Assembly (NCBI GenBank): GCA_001549895.1 | Contig: AP014719.1 | Coordinates: forward strand, 682,001-746,000 | Length of the DNA stretch: 64,000 bases | Origin: Arthrobacter sp. Hiyo8 | Lineage (GTDB): Bacteria; Actinomycetota; Actinomycetes; Actinomycetales; Micrococcaceae | Reading direction: 5' to 3' | Shown: piece by piece, positions 50,094 through 59,522 of the stretch | How the letters are laid out: every line of letters starts with the position of its first letter | Position numbering within the stretch: the first letter of the stretch is position 1 | Notes under the pieces: generated by a model | The model's input: only the letters and a program-made list of their open reading frames with translations | Databases searched by the model: none | What the model was told of the DNA's origin: nothing | Position numbers and translations under genes: made by a program

Positions 50094-51311
50094 GGCGCCC
50101 TTGGGGCCTCCGGCTTGGAAGCATAGCAAGGGAACTTCACGCTCCGCCTTGGTCAGCGAACCGTGTTGCCCCACCACCTCCAAGGCAGTCGGACGGACGC
50201 GGCGGACGTCGTAGAGCGCCAAGGTGTCCCGGGCCGCGATCATGACATCCCCGATCCGGGGGAAACCTCCGGCCGAAGGACCCCGAAGAGTCCTGCTTCA
50301 AGGGCCTGCCCGCGCGTGAAGGCCCAGATCCGGTCGCCGAAGCGGGCGCGCCAGGCATCCAGCAGGGCGTCCCGGTGAAGCTCCCGGGCGTCGGGTTCGA
50401 GGTACAGGTGGACCATGCGTGGCTCGCCCGCTGTGTGCCGCACCCCTGCGATAAGGGCAGGATCGGCGGAATAGTCGATGCGCTGAGACTCGGGAACGTC
50501 GAGCATTCCATGGTCGCCCGTGAGCAGGATGGTTGTCCCCGCCGGCAGTGAGGCAGAGAGCCTCTTGACCGTCGAATCGATTTCCTCGAGCTGGTGCTCC
50601 CAGCGATCGGACTGACAGCCGTAGCGGTGTCCGGCTTTGTCCAGCTCGTTGACGTAGAAGTACATGAGGGAGGGGGTTCCCGCAGCCATTTCCTCCCCGC
50701 CATTGCCGTCCGGGCATGGAGCGAGGTGCCGCCCACGAACCGGCTTCCCCGGAGCGCCGCGCGGGTCATCGGCGACGCCCCGAACTGGGGCAGGCTCACG
50801 GTGACGACGTCGGCGTCAGCGGCCACCCGTTCGAAGATTGTCGGGAACGGCTGCCAACGCAAGGGTCGACACCAGCGTCCCAATTGCCGAGCAAGTTGAC
50901 TACCTTGTCCTGGGCAGGATCCAGGACGTCATAGCCCACCATGCCGTGTTCACCGGGCGTGCGGCCGGTTCCAAGGCTGGCCAAGGACGATGCCGTGGTG
51001 GAAGGAAAAGCCGAATCAAGCCACACCGGGACGGCACCCTGTCCCGAATTCGCAATCGACCTCAGAAACGGGGTGTGCGCGGCCTTCTGTTTCAGGAGAT
51101 TGCGCCCCAGGCCATCGGCGAGAACAACGCACACGCGTTGCGATGCGGGCAAGTGCAGTTTGTTGTCGAAGCCGGGCAGGCCCATGCTCGCCGCGGCGCT
51201 CGTGAAAACCTCGGCGATCGATTTGCTGCCATACAGCGGCGCGCCGGGAAGCTCGGGGATGGCGCCGGTAACGGGGACGGTGTCCTGGGCGACGGGTTCC
51301 GACGTCGCCAT
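50086..51311 (-). CDS. alkaline phosphatase family / nucleotide pyrophosphatase-like protein (frameshifted)
   Basis: A metal-dependent phosphodiesterase of the alkaline phosphatase superfamily, about 409 residues. Metal and nucleophile motifs are VCVVLADGLGRNLL, WLDSAFPSTTASSLASLGTG (nucleophile threonine), YFYVNELDKAGHRYG and LLTGDHGMLD. About four missing bases (near 50860, 50690, 50265 and 50100) break the frame; the last gives an end GGPKGRRG with TGA at 50086, overlapping tdk by 8 bases. The ATG at 51311 overlaps the previous stop as TGATG. The phosphoester substrate is unknown. Confidence 0.8.
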
Positions 51312-52037
51312 CAGCGCTGGTGCCCGCGGCTCAGCCTGTTGCCGAAGACGCCGGAGCGGAGTCGCGGACCGGAGATGGTACTTGCGTGAACCGAGGGCCC
51401 GGGAGCGCCCGTATTCACGGCCCGCAGCGCGCGGGCAAAGACCTTCGCGTCCTGAACGGCCCGGGGTCCGTCAGCCTCGGAGCTGATCCGCAGCACGATG
51501 TCCTCCTGGGAGATGGTGCCCGTGTATCCGTGGTCGGCTTCGCACTGGGATCGCCGCAGCTGGCGGGTCCCACGTCCAGCCGCTGGCCTCCGGACCAGGC
51601 AATGGAGAGGGTCAGCTCCCTGACGGGGTCGCTGGGAGTGTAGTTCTGCGGCTGCGCATACATGTAGCTGAGGACGACCGAGCGGATCTGTGCCACGGGG
51701 ACGGACTCGGTGGAAATCTGGGCGACGATCTGCTCCCGGCTTCGTCGAGCTGCTGGTCGTCGACGTGGGTGATCACCAGCATGTCCTCGGTGAGGACGAG
51801 GACCGTGATGTGCCGCCGGACCTCGGCACGGTCGAAATGTGTTTCCAAATGCACCAGATGCGCAAGGCAGTCGCGCCCGTCCAAGGCGTCGGCCACAACA
51901 TCGGCAACCAGGACAGGATAGAAGCCTGCCCGTTGAAGTGACTGGTCCAGGCTCTGCCCCTGCGAGCTGTGGTTGTGTGCTGCATGGTGCCCGGTGGTAG
52001 CCGGACCGGACGGAGGCGTCGGGGACTTCGAGCTCAT
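51311..52037 (-). CDS. DUF5998 family protein (frameshifted)
   Basis: A soluble protein of about 242 residues, likely the DUF5998 family seen beside the phosphodiesterase gene in related genomes (from memory). Segments are LQRAGFYPVLVADVVADAL, VLTEDMLVITHVDDQQLDE and DIVLRISSEADG. Two missing bases near 51733 and 51540 break the frame. A cysteine pair in GPASCGDPQCEADHGYTG may bind zinc, which is inference. Function unknown; translation is coupled to the phosphodiesterase. Confidence 0.72.
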
Positions 52038-52104
52038 TCCCCCATTTTCACAGATCGGCTGGGGACTTCATAACCGTCCGGCCCTCCGGCGGTCAACTGC
52101 CAGC

Positions 52105-54765
52105 TCAGCTGAGCATCGCACGGCGGGCACTGTCTGTGCGCTGTGCGGCGTTCCCGATCCACACCTCGGCGGCAAGGATTTTCGCGCCCCGGGTCCCGGC
52201 CAGGACGGGATTGAACTCCACGAGCGCGATTTCGGGGTGTTCATCCTTGAGCCGGACCAGCCGTGCTCCGAGGTCTTCGAGGGCGGCCACGTCCACGGCC
52301 GGCAGCCCTTGGTAGCCGAACAGTTTCAGGGAAGCCCGGGGTGCCCTGATGAAGTCGTGGAGATCAGTCGTGGACAAGGGAGGTACCCGGTGCGCCCAAT
52401 CGTCCAGGAGGTTCACGGCGTCTCCCGCCAAACCGAAAGAGACCACGGGCCCCAGGAGCGGATCCTCGATGGCCCGGAAGGTGCACGCCTGTCCCACTGG
52501 AACCATGGCCTGCACCTCTATGGCCGATGAACCGTAGGGCTCTAGTGCGCGACGCATCTGCGCGATGTTGCGCCGAAGCGAGTCCGCATCCTCGATGTCG
52601 AGACGCACGCCTCCCAGGTCCAGGCGGTGCCGGAGGGCGGGATCCGTGGTCTTGAGCACCACGGGCCAGCCGAGACGTTCGGCGGCGTCTACCGCTTCGT
52701 CGTCGCTCTCGAACACAGCCGACGGCACCACGGGGATTCCGTAGCGGGACAGAAGCGCGGCCGATTCGCCGCCGTCGAGCCGTACCAATTGCTCCCCCGC
52801 GACAGCAGACAGGAGCCGCTCGATGTGTTCGCGGGTACCTTCGCGGTCGCAACCAGGAGGCTCGATGAACATGCCTTGGTCCCGGTCCAGCCACTTCGCG
52901 TAACGGACCACAGCCGCCAAGGCCGCCACTGCGCTGCCCGCGCTGGAGTAGCAAGGAAGGGAAGACCCGGACTCCCCGTTTGGGGCGAGTAATCCGTCCA
53001 GTTGCACGGAAGTGTCGAGGATCCCGGTGAATGCCGCGACGACGGGCTTTCCGGCCTCCGCCGCGCATTCAGCGAGCACTCCCGCGATCGCTTCCATCGT
53101 GAGGCTGCGGGACGGCACCATGGCCGCCACCACCGCATGCACGGAATCGTCTGCAAGATTCTTCCGGAGGCTGCGCCGCAGCCCGTCCCGCGATGCGGAC
53201 ATCCCCGCGTCCAGATCCACGTCGGTGACGATCCTGTCGACGACGAGCCCCTGGGGCGCCGCGTTGTCCGCCACGACCTTGCCGAAGGCCGCGGAATTGC
53301 TGTAGACGGCGAGCGCCGGGCCCTTGGGCAGGGGCTGGCTGGACACGATCTGCGCCACGTCCATGAGCTGTTCGATGGTTTCGACGGCGATGACGCCGGC
53401 TTGGCGCATCATCGCGTCCAGGGCGGCCGCAGGCGCCAGTGTGGTCCTCACCACGTGCCCCGGCGGAAGCCGCAGCCCCGTCACATCCGATTTGGCGACG
53501 ATGACCGGCTTGCTCCGCGACAATCGGCGGGCCAGGCGGGAGAACTTGCGCGGATTGCCGATCGACTCCAAATAGAGCCCGACGGCGACAGTATCGGGAT
53601 CGTCTTCCCAGAACTGCATGACGTCGTTGCCGGAGACATCGGCGCGGTTGCCGGCAGACAAGAACGAGGAAAGGCCCAGGCCCGGCGGCTCGCTGCCGCG
53701 TAGACGGAGACCCCGATGGCCGCGGATTGCGAAAACAGCCCAGTCCCCCGCGCCGGGCAGGTTCGGGGCCATGGAGGCGTTGAGGGAAACCTCCGGGTTC
53801 GTGTTCACGATCCCCAAGGACTCGGGGCCGATCACGCGCATCCCATAGGACCTCGCCTGGCGCACGAGCTCACGTTGCCTCCGCAGCCCCCGCTCGCCGT
53901 CGTCCGCGTACCCTGCTGTGGCGACCACGAGGCCTTTGACCCCGGCCGCCCCGCACTCGTCCACGACCTTCGGCACTTCCTCGTTAGGCACAGCGACGAT
54001 GGCGAGCTGCAACGACTTCATGCCGCCCACCTCGAAGGCTTCAGGGTTGACCGCATAGACCGCACCGGTGAATCCACCATCCAGGATGTGCTCAAGCAAC
54101 TGGTGCCCGACGGTCCCCCACCGGCGGCTGGCGCCCACCACCGCGATCGACGACGGCGCAAGCAAGTCCCGCACGCTGCGGGCCTCGGCGCGGTGTTCCC
54201 GCGATTCCATGACGGCGAGGGATTTTGCGGTGGGGTCGATGTTGAATTCAACGCTGACGACGCCGTCGTCGAATTTGCGGGCAAGCTCATAGCCGGCATC
54301 GGCGAAGACCCGCAGCATTTTGCGGTTCTCCGGCAGGACCTCGGCCGTGAAGCGGCGGATGCCGTTCTCCCGCGCGGCCGCGGCCAAGTGTTCGAGCAGG
54401 ATGGAGCCGATGCCCCGGCCCTGCTGGACATCGGAAATATTGAAGGCCACTTCGGCCTCCGTGGGGTCATCGAGCCGATCGTAGCGGCCGACGCCGACGA
54501 TCTCTCCGCCGATGGTGATGACAAACGCCACCCGGTCCTTGTGGTCCACCTCCGTGAAGCGGTGCAGTTCCTTGCTGGAGAGCCTCGGCTTGAACGAGAA
54601 GAACCGCATGTAAATGGACGTCTCGGACTGCGCCGTATGGAAGGCTTGGAGGGCGCCGGCATCTTCGGGTGAGATTGGTCTCAAGTGGGCCGTTCCGCCG
54701 TCGCGAAGCACGACATCGGCCTCCCAATATTCCGGATATACGCCGGCGCCAGGCTGATCCACCAT
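52105..54765 (-). CDS. GNAT acetyltransferase fused to NDP-forming acyl-CoA synthetase domains
   Basis: An 886-residue fusion. Residues 1-190 are a GNAT domain with the acetyl-CoA motif QQGRGIGSILLEHLA. Residues 200-680 are the CoA-binding and CoA-ligase domains of ADP-forming acyl-CoA synthetase (VVGASRRWGTVGH, RVIGPESLGIVN), and residues 690-886 an ATP-grasp-like domain (GYQGLPAVDV near the end). Such proteins acetylate lysines of metabolic enzymes (E. coli PatZ/Pka has GNAT last; here it is first). Residues about 333-361 are out of frame: three missing bases near 53690-53760 cancel. Repaired, they read LFSQSAAIGVSVYAAASRRG. Confidence 0.85.
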   Translation of the reverse strand: MVDQPGAGVYPEYWEADVVLRDGGTAHLRPISPEDAGALQAFHTAQSETSIYMRFFSFKPRLSSKELHRFTEVDHKDRVAFVITIGGEIVGVGRYDRLDDPTEAEVAFNISDVQQGRGIGSILLEHLAAAARENGIRRFTAEVLPENRKMLRVFADAGYELARKFDDGVVSVEFNIDPTAKSLAVMESREHRAEARSVRDLLAPSSIAVVGASRRWGTVGHQLLEHILDGGFTGAVYAVNPEAFEVGGMKSLQLAIVAVPNEEVPKVVDECGAAGVKGLVVATAGYADDGERGLRRQRELVRQARSYGMRVIGPESLGIVNTNPEVSLNASMAPNLPGAGDWAVFAIRGHRGLRLRGSEPPGLGLSSFLSAGNRADVSGNDVMQFWEDDPDTVAVGLYLESIGNPRKFSRLARRLSRSKPVIVAKSDVTGLRLPPGHVVRTTLAPAAALDAMMRQAGVIAVETIEQLMDVAQIVSSQPLPKGPALAVYSNSAAFGKVVADNAAPQGLVVDRIVTDVDLDAGMSASRDGLRRSLRKNLADDSVHAVVAAMVPSRSLTMEAIAGVLAECAAEAGKPVVAAFTGILDTSVQLDGLLAPNGESGSSLPCYSSAGSAVAALAAVVRYAKWLDRDQGMFIEPPGCDREGTREHIERLLSAVAGEQLVRLDGGESAALLSRYGIPVVPSAVFESDDEAVDAAERLGWPVVLKTTDPALRHRLDLGGVRLDIEDADSLRRNIAQMRRALEPYGSSAIEVQAMVPVGQACTFRAIEDPLLGPVVSFGLAGDAVNLLDDWAHRVPPLSTTDLHDFIRAPRASLKLFGYQGLPAVDVAALEDLGARLVRLKDEHPEIALVEFNPVLAGTRGAKILAAEVWIGNAAQRTDSARRAMLS

Positions 54766-54819
54766 AGGCTTAGCCTAGCCAAGTCTTCCGCAGTACACGT
54801 TTAAGGATCCACCGACTCC

Positions 54820-57356
54820 ATGGCACGAAGCCAAAGTCCCTCCCGCTCAAACGCGGCCTCGGCCGCTGTCGACGGGGACTTCACCGAGAACATCATCGAT
54901 ATCGACGTCACTTCCGAAATGGAAGGCTCCTTCCTGGAGTACGCGTATTCGGTGATCTATTCCCGTGCGCTCCCCGATGCGCGCGACGGCCTCAAACCCG
55001 TTCAGCGGCGCATCTTGTACATGATGAGCGACATGGGCCTGCGCCCGGACCGCGGCCATGTGAAGAGTGCCCGCGTGGTGGGCGAAGTCATGGGAAAGCT
55101 GCACCCCCACGGTGATGCGGCCATCTATGACGCCATGGTCCGCATGGCACAGGACTTCTCGCTGCGCTTGCCCCTGATCGACGGGCACGGAAACTTCGGT
55201 TCGCTCGACGACGGCCCGGCAGCACCGCGCTACACGGAAGCCCGGCTCGCCGCGGCTGCGATGACGATGACCGAGAACCTCGACGAAGACGTGGTGGACT
55301 TCGTCCCCAACTACGACAACCAGCTCACCCAGCCGGACGTGCTCCCGGCCGCCTTCCCCAATCTGCTGGTCAACGGCACTACGGGCATCGCCGTCGGCAT
55401 GGCCACCAACATGGCACCCACAACCTCGTGGAAGTCATCGCGGCCGCCCGGCACCTCATCGCCAACCCGGATGCCACGCTGGAAGATGTCATGCGGTTCG
55501 TGCCCGGCCCGGATTTGCCCACCGGCGGCCGGATCGTGGGCCTGGACGGAATCCGCGACGCCTACGCCACGGGACGCGGTTCATTCAAGACCCGCGCCAA
55601 GGTGGAGATCGAGCAGCTCACGGCGCGCCGCACCGGCCTCGTGGTGACCGAGCTCCCCTACATGGTGGGTCCGGAGAAGGTCATTGAAAAGATCAAGGAT
55701 GCCGTCAACGCCAAGAAGCTGAGCGGCATCAGCGACGTCATGGACCTCACCGACCGCAAGCACGGACTGCGGCTCGTGATCGAAATCAAAAACGGCTTCA
55801 ACCCCAACGCCGTGCTGCAGCAGCTCTACCGGTTCACGCCGATGGAAGACTCCTTCGGCATCAACAACGTGACCTTGGTGGATGGGCAGCCGCAGACCTT
55901 GGGCTTACTCCAGCTCCTCCAGGTGTACGTCGGCCACCGCCTTTCCGTCGTGCGCCGTCGCACAGCCTTCCGCTTGGGCAAGAAAAAGGACCGCCTCCAC
56001 CTGGTGGAGGGCCTGTTGATCGCGATCGTCGACATCGACGAAGTTATCCAGATCATCCGCTCCTCGGACGAGGCATCGGCTGCCCGCGAACGGCTGATGT
56101 CCATCTACGACCTGTCAGAGATCCAGGCCAACTACATCCTGGAACTCCGCCTGCGCCAACTAACCAAGTACTCGCGCATCGAACTCGAGAAGGAGCAGGA
56201 AGAACTGCGGCGCGAGATCGCCGAGCTCGAGGCGATCCTGGCATCCGACGTGCTCCTGCGCGAGCTGGTGTCCGGAGAGTTGGCCGAAGTGGCCGACAAG
56301 TACGGTACCCCGAGACGCACGGTCCTCCTCGAATCCGAGGCTGTCTCCCCCACCGTCGCCGCCGCCCTCGCAGCAGCCATCCCGGCCGGCAAGGGCAAGG
56401 CCGCCGCGCTCCCGCTCGAAATCCCCGATGACCCTTGCTGGGCACTCCTGAGCGCCTCCGGCCAGATCGCACGGACCTCCAATCAGGAGCCGTTGGCCGA
56501 ATCCGGCCCGCGGAGCAAGCATGATGTCTACCGCTCCGTGGTCAAGACAACCGCACGCGGCGAGATCGGCGCGGTCACCTCGCAGGGCCGCATGCTGCGG
56601 GTACAGGTCATGGACATGCCGGCACTGCCGGCAATGTCCGGCCTGCCCAACCTTGCCGGGGGCGTCGCGGCAAAAGACTTCATCACCCTGCTCAAGGGCG
56701 AATCGCTCGTGGCGTTCGTGCCGCTGGATGCCGTGCTGGCCATCGGAACGGCGCAAGGCGTGGTCAAGCGCGTCCAGCCTGACTACCCGCTAAACCGCGA
56801 AGACTGGGAAATCATTGCCCTCAAGGACAAGGACACTGTGGTGGGCGTGGAGCCCGCCCAGGACGACGACGTCGACCTCGTCTTCGTGACCCGGCTTGCG
56901 CAGCTCCTGCGTTTCAGCGCCTCCGCCGTTCGGCCGCAGGGCCGTACCGCCGGCGGCATGGCAGGAATCAAGCTGGGGGTCGGCGACGACGTCATCCACT
57001 TCGGCACGGTGCGCGCCAATGATCCAGCCGCCGTCGTGGTGACGATTGCGGGCAGCAACGGCGCGCTGCCGGGAACCGCTCCGGGCACGGCGAAGATCAC
57101 CCCGTTCGAGGAGTACCCGGCCAAGGGCCGGGCGACCGGAGGCGTGCGGGCGCACCGTTTCCTCAAGGGTGAAGACACACTCCTGCTCGGGTGGGCGGGC
57201 CATGGTCCGGCGAAGGCGTCATCCAGCGCCGGCGTTGCACGTGCCCTCCCACAAGAACACGGCCGCCGCGACGGCTCCGGCGTTCCCCTCTCCCAGCCCG
57301 TGGATGCCATCGGTGCGAGCTTGGCCTGGGAAGAAGGAAACGCCGGCGAGAAATGA
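54820..57356 (+). CDS. parC: DNA topoisomerase IV/gyrase subunit A (frameshifted)
   Basis: The A subunit of a type IIA topoisomerase, about 845 residues. The quinolone-pocket region [20 protein letters not shown], the catalytic tyrosine in [10 protein letters not shown] and later beta-propeller repeats of the C-terminal domain are visible. The residue before the acidic site is alanine (HGDAAIY, where gyrase A has HGDSAIY). One missing C near 55420 (CCCC read as CCC) breaks the frame at TNMAPHNLVEV. The lack of a clear GyrA box (QRRGGKG) favours ParC over GyrA. No parE lies in this window. Confidence 0.88.
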
Positions 57357-57386
57357 CGGGACGTAACCGTTGAAGGCTACGTCCCG
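57357..57386. terminator. hairpin between convergent topoisomerase and VOC genes
   Basis: CGGGACGTA (57357-57365) pairs with TACGTCCCG (57378-57386) over a 12-base loop, directly at the topoisomerase stop and 11 bases from the VOC gene stop. There is no T run; it may serve both strands. Confidence 0.5.
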
Positions 57387-57397
57387 GCCGCGCTGGG

Positions 57398-57778
57398 CTA
57401 CATCGTGGCGATACTGAGGATGTTTCCTTCCGAATCGAGGAACCAGGCTCCCCGTTCTCCGCTCGGCATGGTGGCTACGCCGTTTTCGGTCTTCAGGCCC
57501 GGGAAGTCGTACTCTTCGAAGACCACTCCGCGTTCCCTGAGATCGGCCATGTCCTGGTCCAGGTCCGTGCTCTGGAATCCCAACTGGGTGTTCTTCGCGG
57601 TCCCGGCATTGGGCGTCTCGTAGAGCAGGAAGGCTGTGCCGTTGGCGCACTTGTACATCAGGTTGTCTGTGGCTTCCGGGTTATCCGGTTCGAGGCCTAG
57701 CTTGTCGCGGTAGAAGTCGCGTGCGCGGGCGATATCGCTGGCAGGGAGCACGCCGGCGACGTTTAGATCCTTTAGCAT
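57398..57778 (-). CDS. VOC family protein (glyoxalase/bleomycin resistance fold)
   Basis: An intact 126-residue protein of the vicinal-oxygen-chelate fold: VAGVLPASDIARARDFYRDKL is cut as ARARDFYRDKLGLEP, followed by TAFLLYETPNAGTAKNTQLGF and GAWFLDSEGNILSIATM. The usual metal histidine positions are not clearly filled, so catalysis is uncertain. Function unknown. Confidence 0.82.
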   Translation of the reverse strand: MLKDLNVAGVLPASDIARARDFYRDKLGLEPDNPEATDNLMYKCANGTAFLLYETPNAGTAKNTQLGFQSTDLDQDMADLRERGVVFEEYDFPGLKTENGVATMPSGERGAWFLDSEGNILSIATM

Positions 57779-57902
57779 GGCAGTTTCACTTTCCAGGCTT
57801 CCCCAGCACCTAACTTTACTCCTGATCGGGCTGATCAGGGCTGGAACAGGGGCTCTACGTGCGGTGTGACCGGATCAGGAATCCGGGCCCTAGACTACTG
57901 CC

Positions 57903-58421
57903 ATGCCGATCATTCCCGATGACAAGGACTGGACCTGGGTCCTGTCCACGCCCTGTCCCGAGTGCGGCTTCGACGCCGCCACTGTGACGCCGTCCACCGT
58001 CCCGGGGACAGTCCTGAACATGCTGCCGCGTTGGCGGGCCGTTTTGCGCCGGGAGGACGCCTCCACCCGCCCGGACGAACACACGTGGTCACCGCTGGAG
58101 TATGCCTGCCACGTGCGGGATGTCTTCAGCCTCTTCGACCAGCGCCTGAACTTGATGCTGCGGGAGGACGACGCCCGCTTCGCCAATTGGGACCAGGACA
58201 AGGCCGCGATCGACGGCGACTACGCGAATGCGGATCCGGCCGAAGTCGCTGGGCAGCTGGCCGCCGAGGGCACCCAGATTGCCAACTCCTTCGCTGCCGT
58301 GCACGAGGACGAATGGCCCCGCACGGGGGTGCGCAGCAACGGCTCGACATTCACCGTGTTGACGTTCGCCCAGTACTTCCTGCACGATGTCGTCCATCAC
58401 CTGCACGACGTGGACGGCTAG
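57903..58421 (+). CDS. DinB/mycothiol-dependent enzyme-like protein
   Basis: An intact 172-residue four-helix protein of the DinB superfamily. The putative metal histidines are in EYACHVRDVF and FLHDVVHHLHDV, typical of mycothiol-dependent DinB-like enzymes. The N-terminal CPECGFDA pair is also seen in close relatives. It lies 8 bases before the nitronate monooxygenase gene. The reaction is unknown. Confidence 0.82.
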   Translation: MPIIPDDKDWTWVLSTPCPECGFDAATVTPSTVPGTVLNMLPRWRAVLRREDASTRPDEHTWSPLEYACHVRDVFSLFDQRLNLMLREDDARFANWDQDKAAIDGDYANADPAEVAGQLAAEGTQIANSFAAVHEDEWPRTGVRSNGSTFTVLTFAQYFLHDVVHHLHDVDG

Positions 58422-58429
58422 GCGCCGCG

Positions 58430-59515
58430 ATGTCGTGGAAAGACACGAGGGCAACCCGCCTGTTCACCATTGATCTGCCCATTGTCCTCGGACCATTCGG
58501 CGGCCTGTCATCGGTGGAGCTGGCGGCCACAGTCAGCGAAGCCGGTGGGCTGGGTTCGTACGGCCTCTACGGCTACGATGCGGAACGGATTGCGGCCACG
58601 GCCCGCGACCTCAGGGAGGCCACCGGGAAGCCGTTCGCACTGAATCTTTGGCTCCCCATCGAGGGCGAGGAACCGCCAACCGCGGACCCCGGTCAGTTCG
58701 CCGCCTACGTGGACATCCTCCGGCCGTACTTCGAGCTGGTGGGCGTGGAACCACCCGCGCAACCGGACGCCTACCTGCCCGATCTGCAAGAACAGATCCA
58801 AGCGGCCATCGAGGCCCGGCCGGCTGTGCTGAGCTTCGTATTCGGTGTTCCATCGGGGGCCGTCATTGAACAGGCCCGGCGGAACGGCATTGTGGTGGTC
58901 GGTACCGCGACCACTGTTGACGAAGCGGTGGCCTTGGATGCCGGCGGCGTGGACGCCATCGTCGCCACGGGGATGGAGGCCGGCGGACACCGGGTTTCCT
59001 TCCTGCGCGCCCCGGAGGACTCGCTCGTGGGGACCATGGCACTGGTGCCCCAGGTGGTGGATGCCGTCTCGGTTCCGGTCATCGCGGCCGGCGGTATCTC
59101 GGATGGCCGTGGAGTCGCTGCCGCGTTGGCGCTGGGCGCGGACGCCGTCCAGATCGGTTCGGCCTTCCTGGCCACGCGGCAGTCAGCCATCAGTCCCGCA
59201 CACCTGGCCGCGATGCGCGGACCCGGCGCCGCCCACACGGTCCTGACCCGTGCCCTCAGCGGCCGTTTGGCGCGCGGCATCCCCAACAGGATCATCGCGG
59301 AGCTCGCCGATCCTTCCGTGCATGCCCCGTTCCCGATCCAGAATTGGCTGACCGGCAAGTTCCGGCCCGCCGCGGCGGCACAGGGAATCCCGGGCCTGAT
59401 GTCGCTGTGGGCAGGCCAATCGACGCCGCTCATCAGGGAGGACGACGCCCGGAAACTCGTGGACAATATCGTCGAGTCTGTGGACGCTACCCTCGGGCGG
59501 CTCGGACAAACGTAA
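58430..59515 (+). CDS. nitronate monooxygenase / NAD(P)H flavin oxidoreductase
   Basis: An intact 361-residue FMN TIM barrel of the nitronate monooxygenase (2-nitropropane dioxygenase) family. Marks are IVLGPFGGLSSVELAATVSE, GGVDAIVATGMEAGGH with the histidine near the substrate site, and the FMN phosphate loops VPVIAAGGISDGRGVAAALA and ADAVQIGSAFLA. The ATG at 58430 follows the DinB stop by 8 bases, so the two are probably cotranscribed. Confidence 0.88.
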   Translation: MSWKDTRATRLFTIDLPIVLGPFGGLSSVELAATVSEAGGLGSYGLYGYDAERIAATARDLREATGKPFALNLWLPIEGEEPPTADPGQFAAYVDILRPYFELVGVEPPAQPDAYLPDLQEQIQAAIEARPAVLSFVFGVPSGAVIEQARRNGIVVVGTATTVDEAVALDAGGVDAIVATGMEAGGHRVSFLRAPEDSLVGTMALVPQVVDAVSVPVIAAGGISDGRGVAAALALGADAVQIGSAFLATRQSAISPAHLAAMRGPGAAHTVLTRALSGRLARGIPNRIIAELADPSVHAPFPIQNWLTGKFRPAAAAQGIPGLMSLWAGQSTPLIREDDARKLVDNIVESVDATLGRLGQT

Positions 59516-59522
59516 CTTCGGG

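Noticed and set aside
50094..50243. Longer thymidine kinase start 50 codons upstream
   Set aside because: Those codons match the C-terminal part of the phosphodiesterase and only appear joined because of a lost base near 50100.
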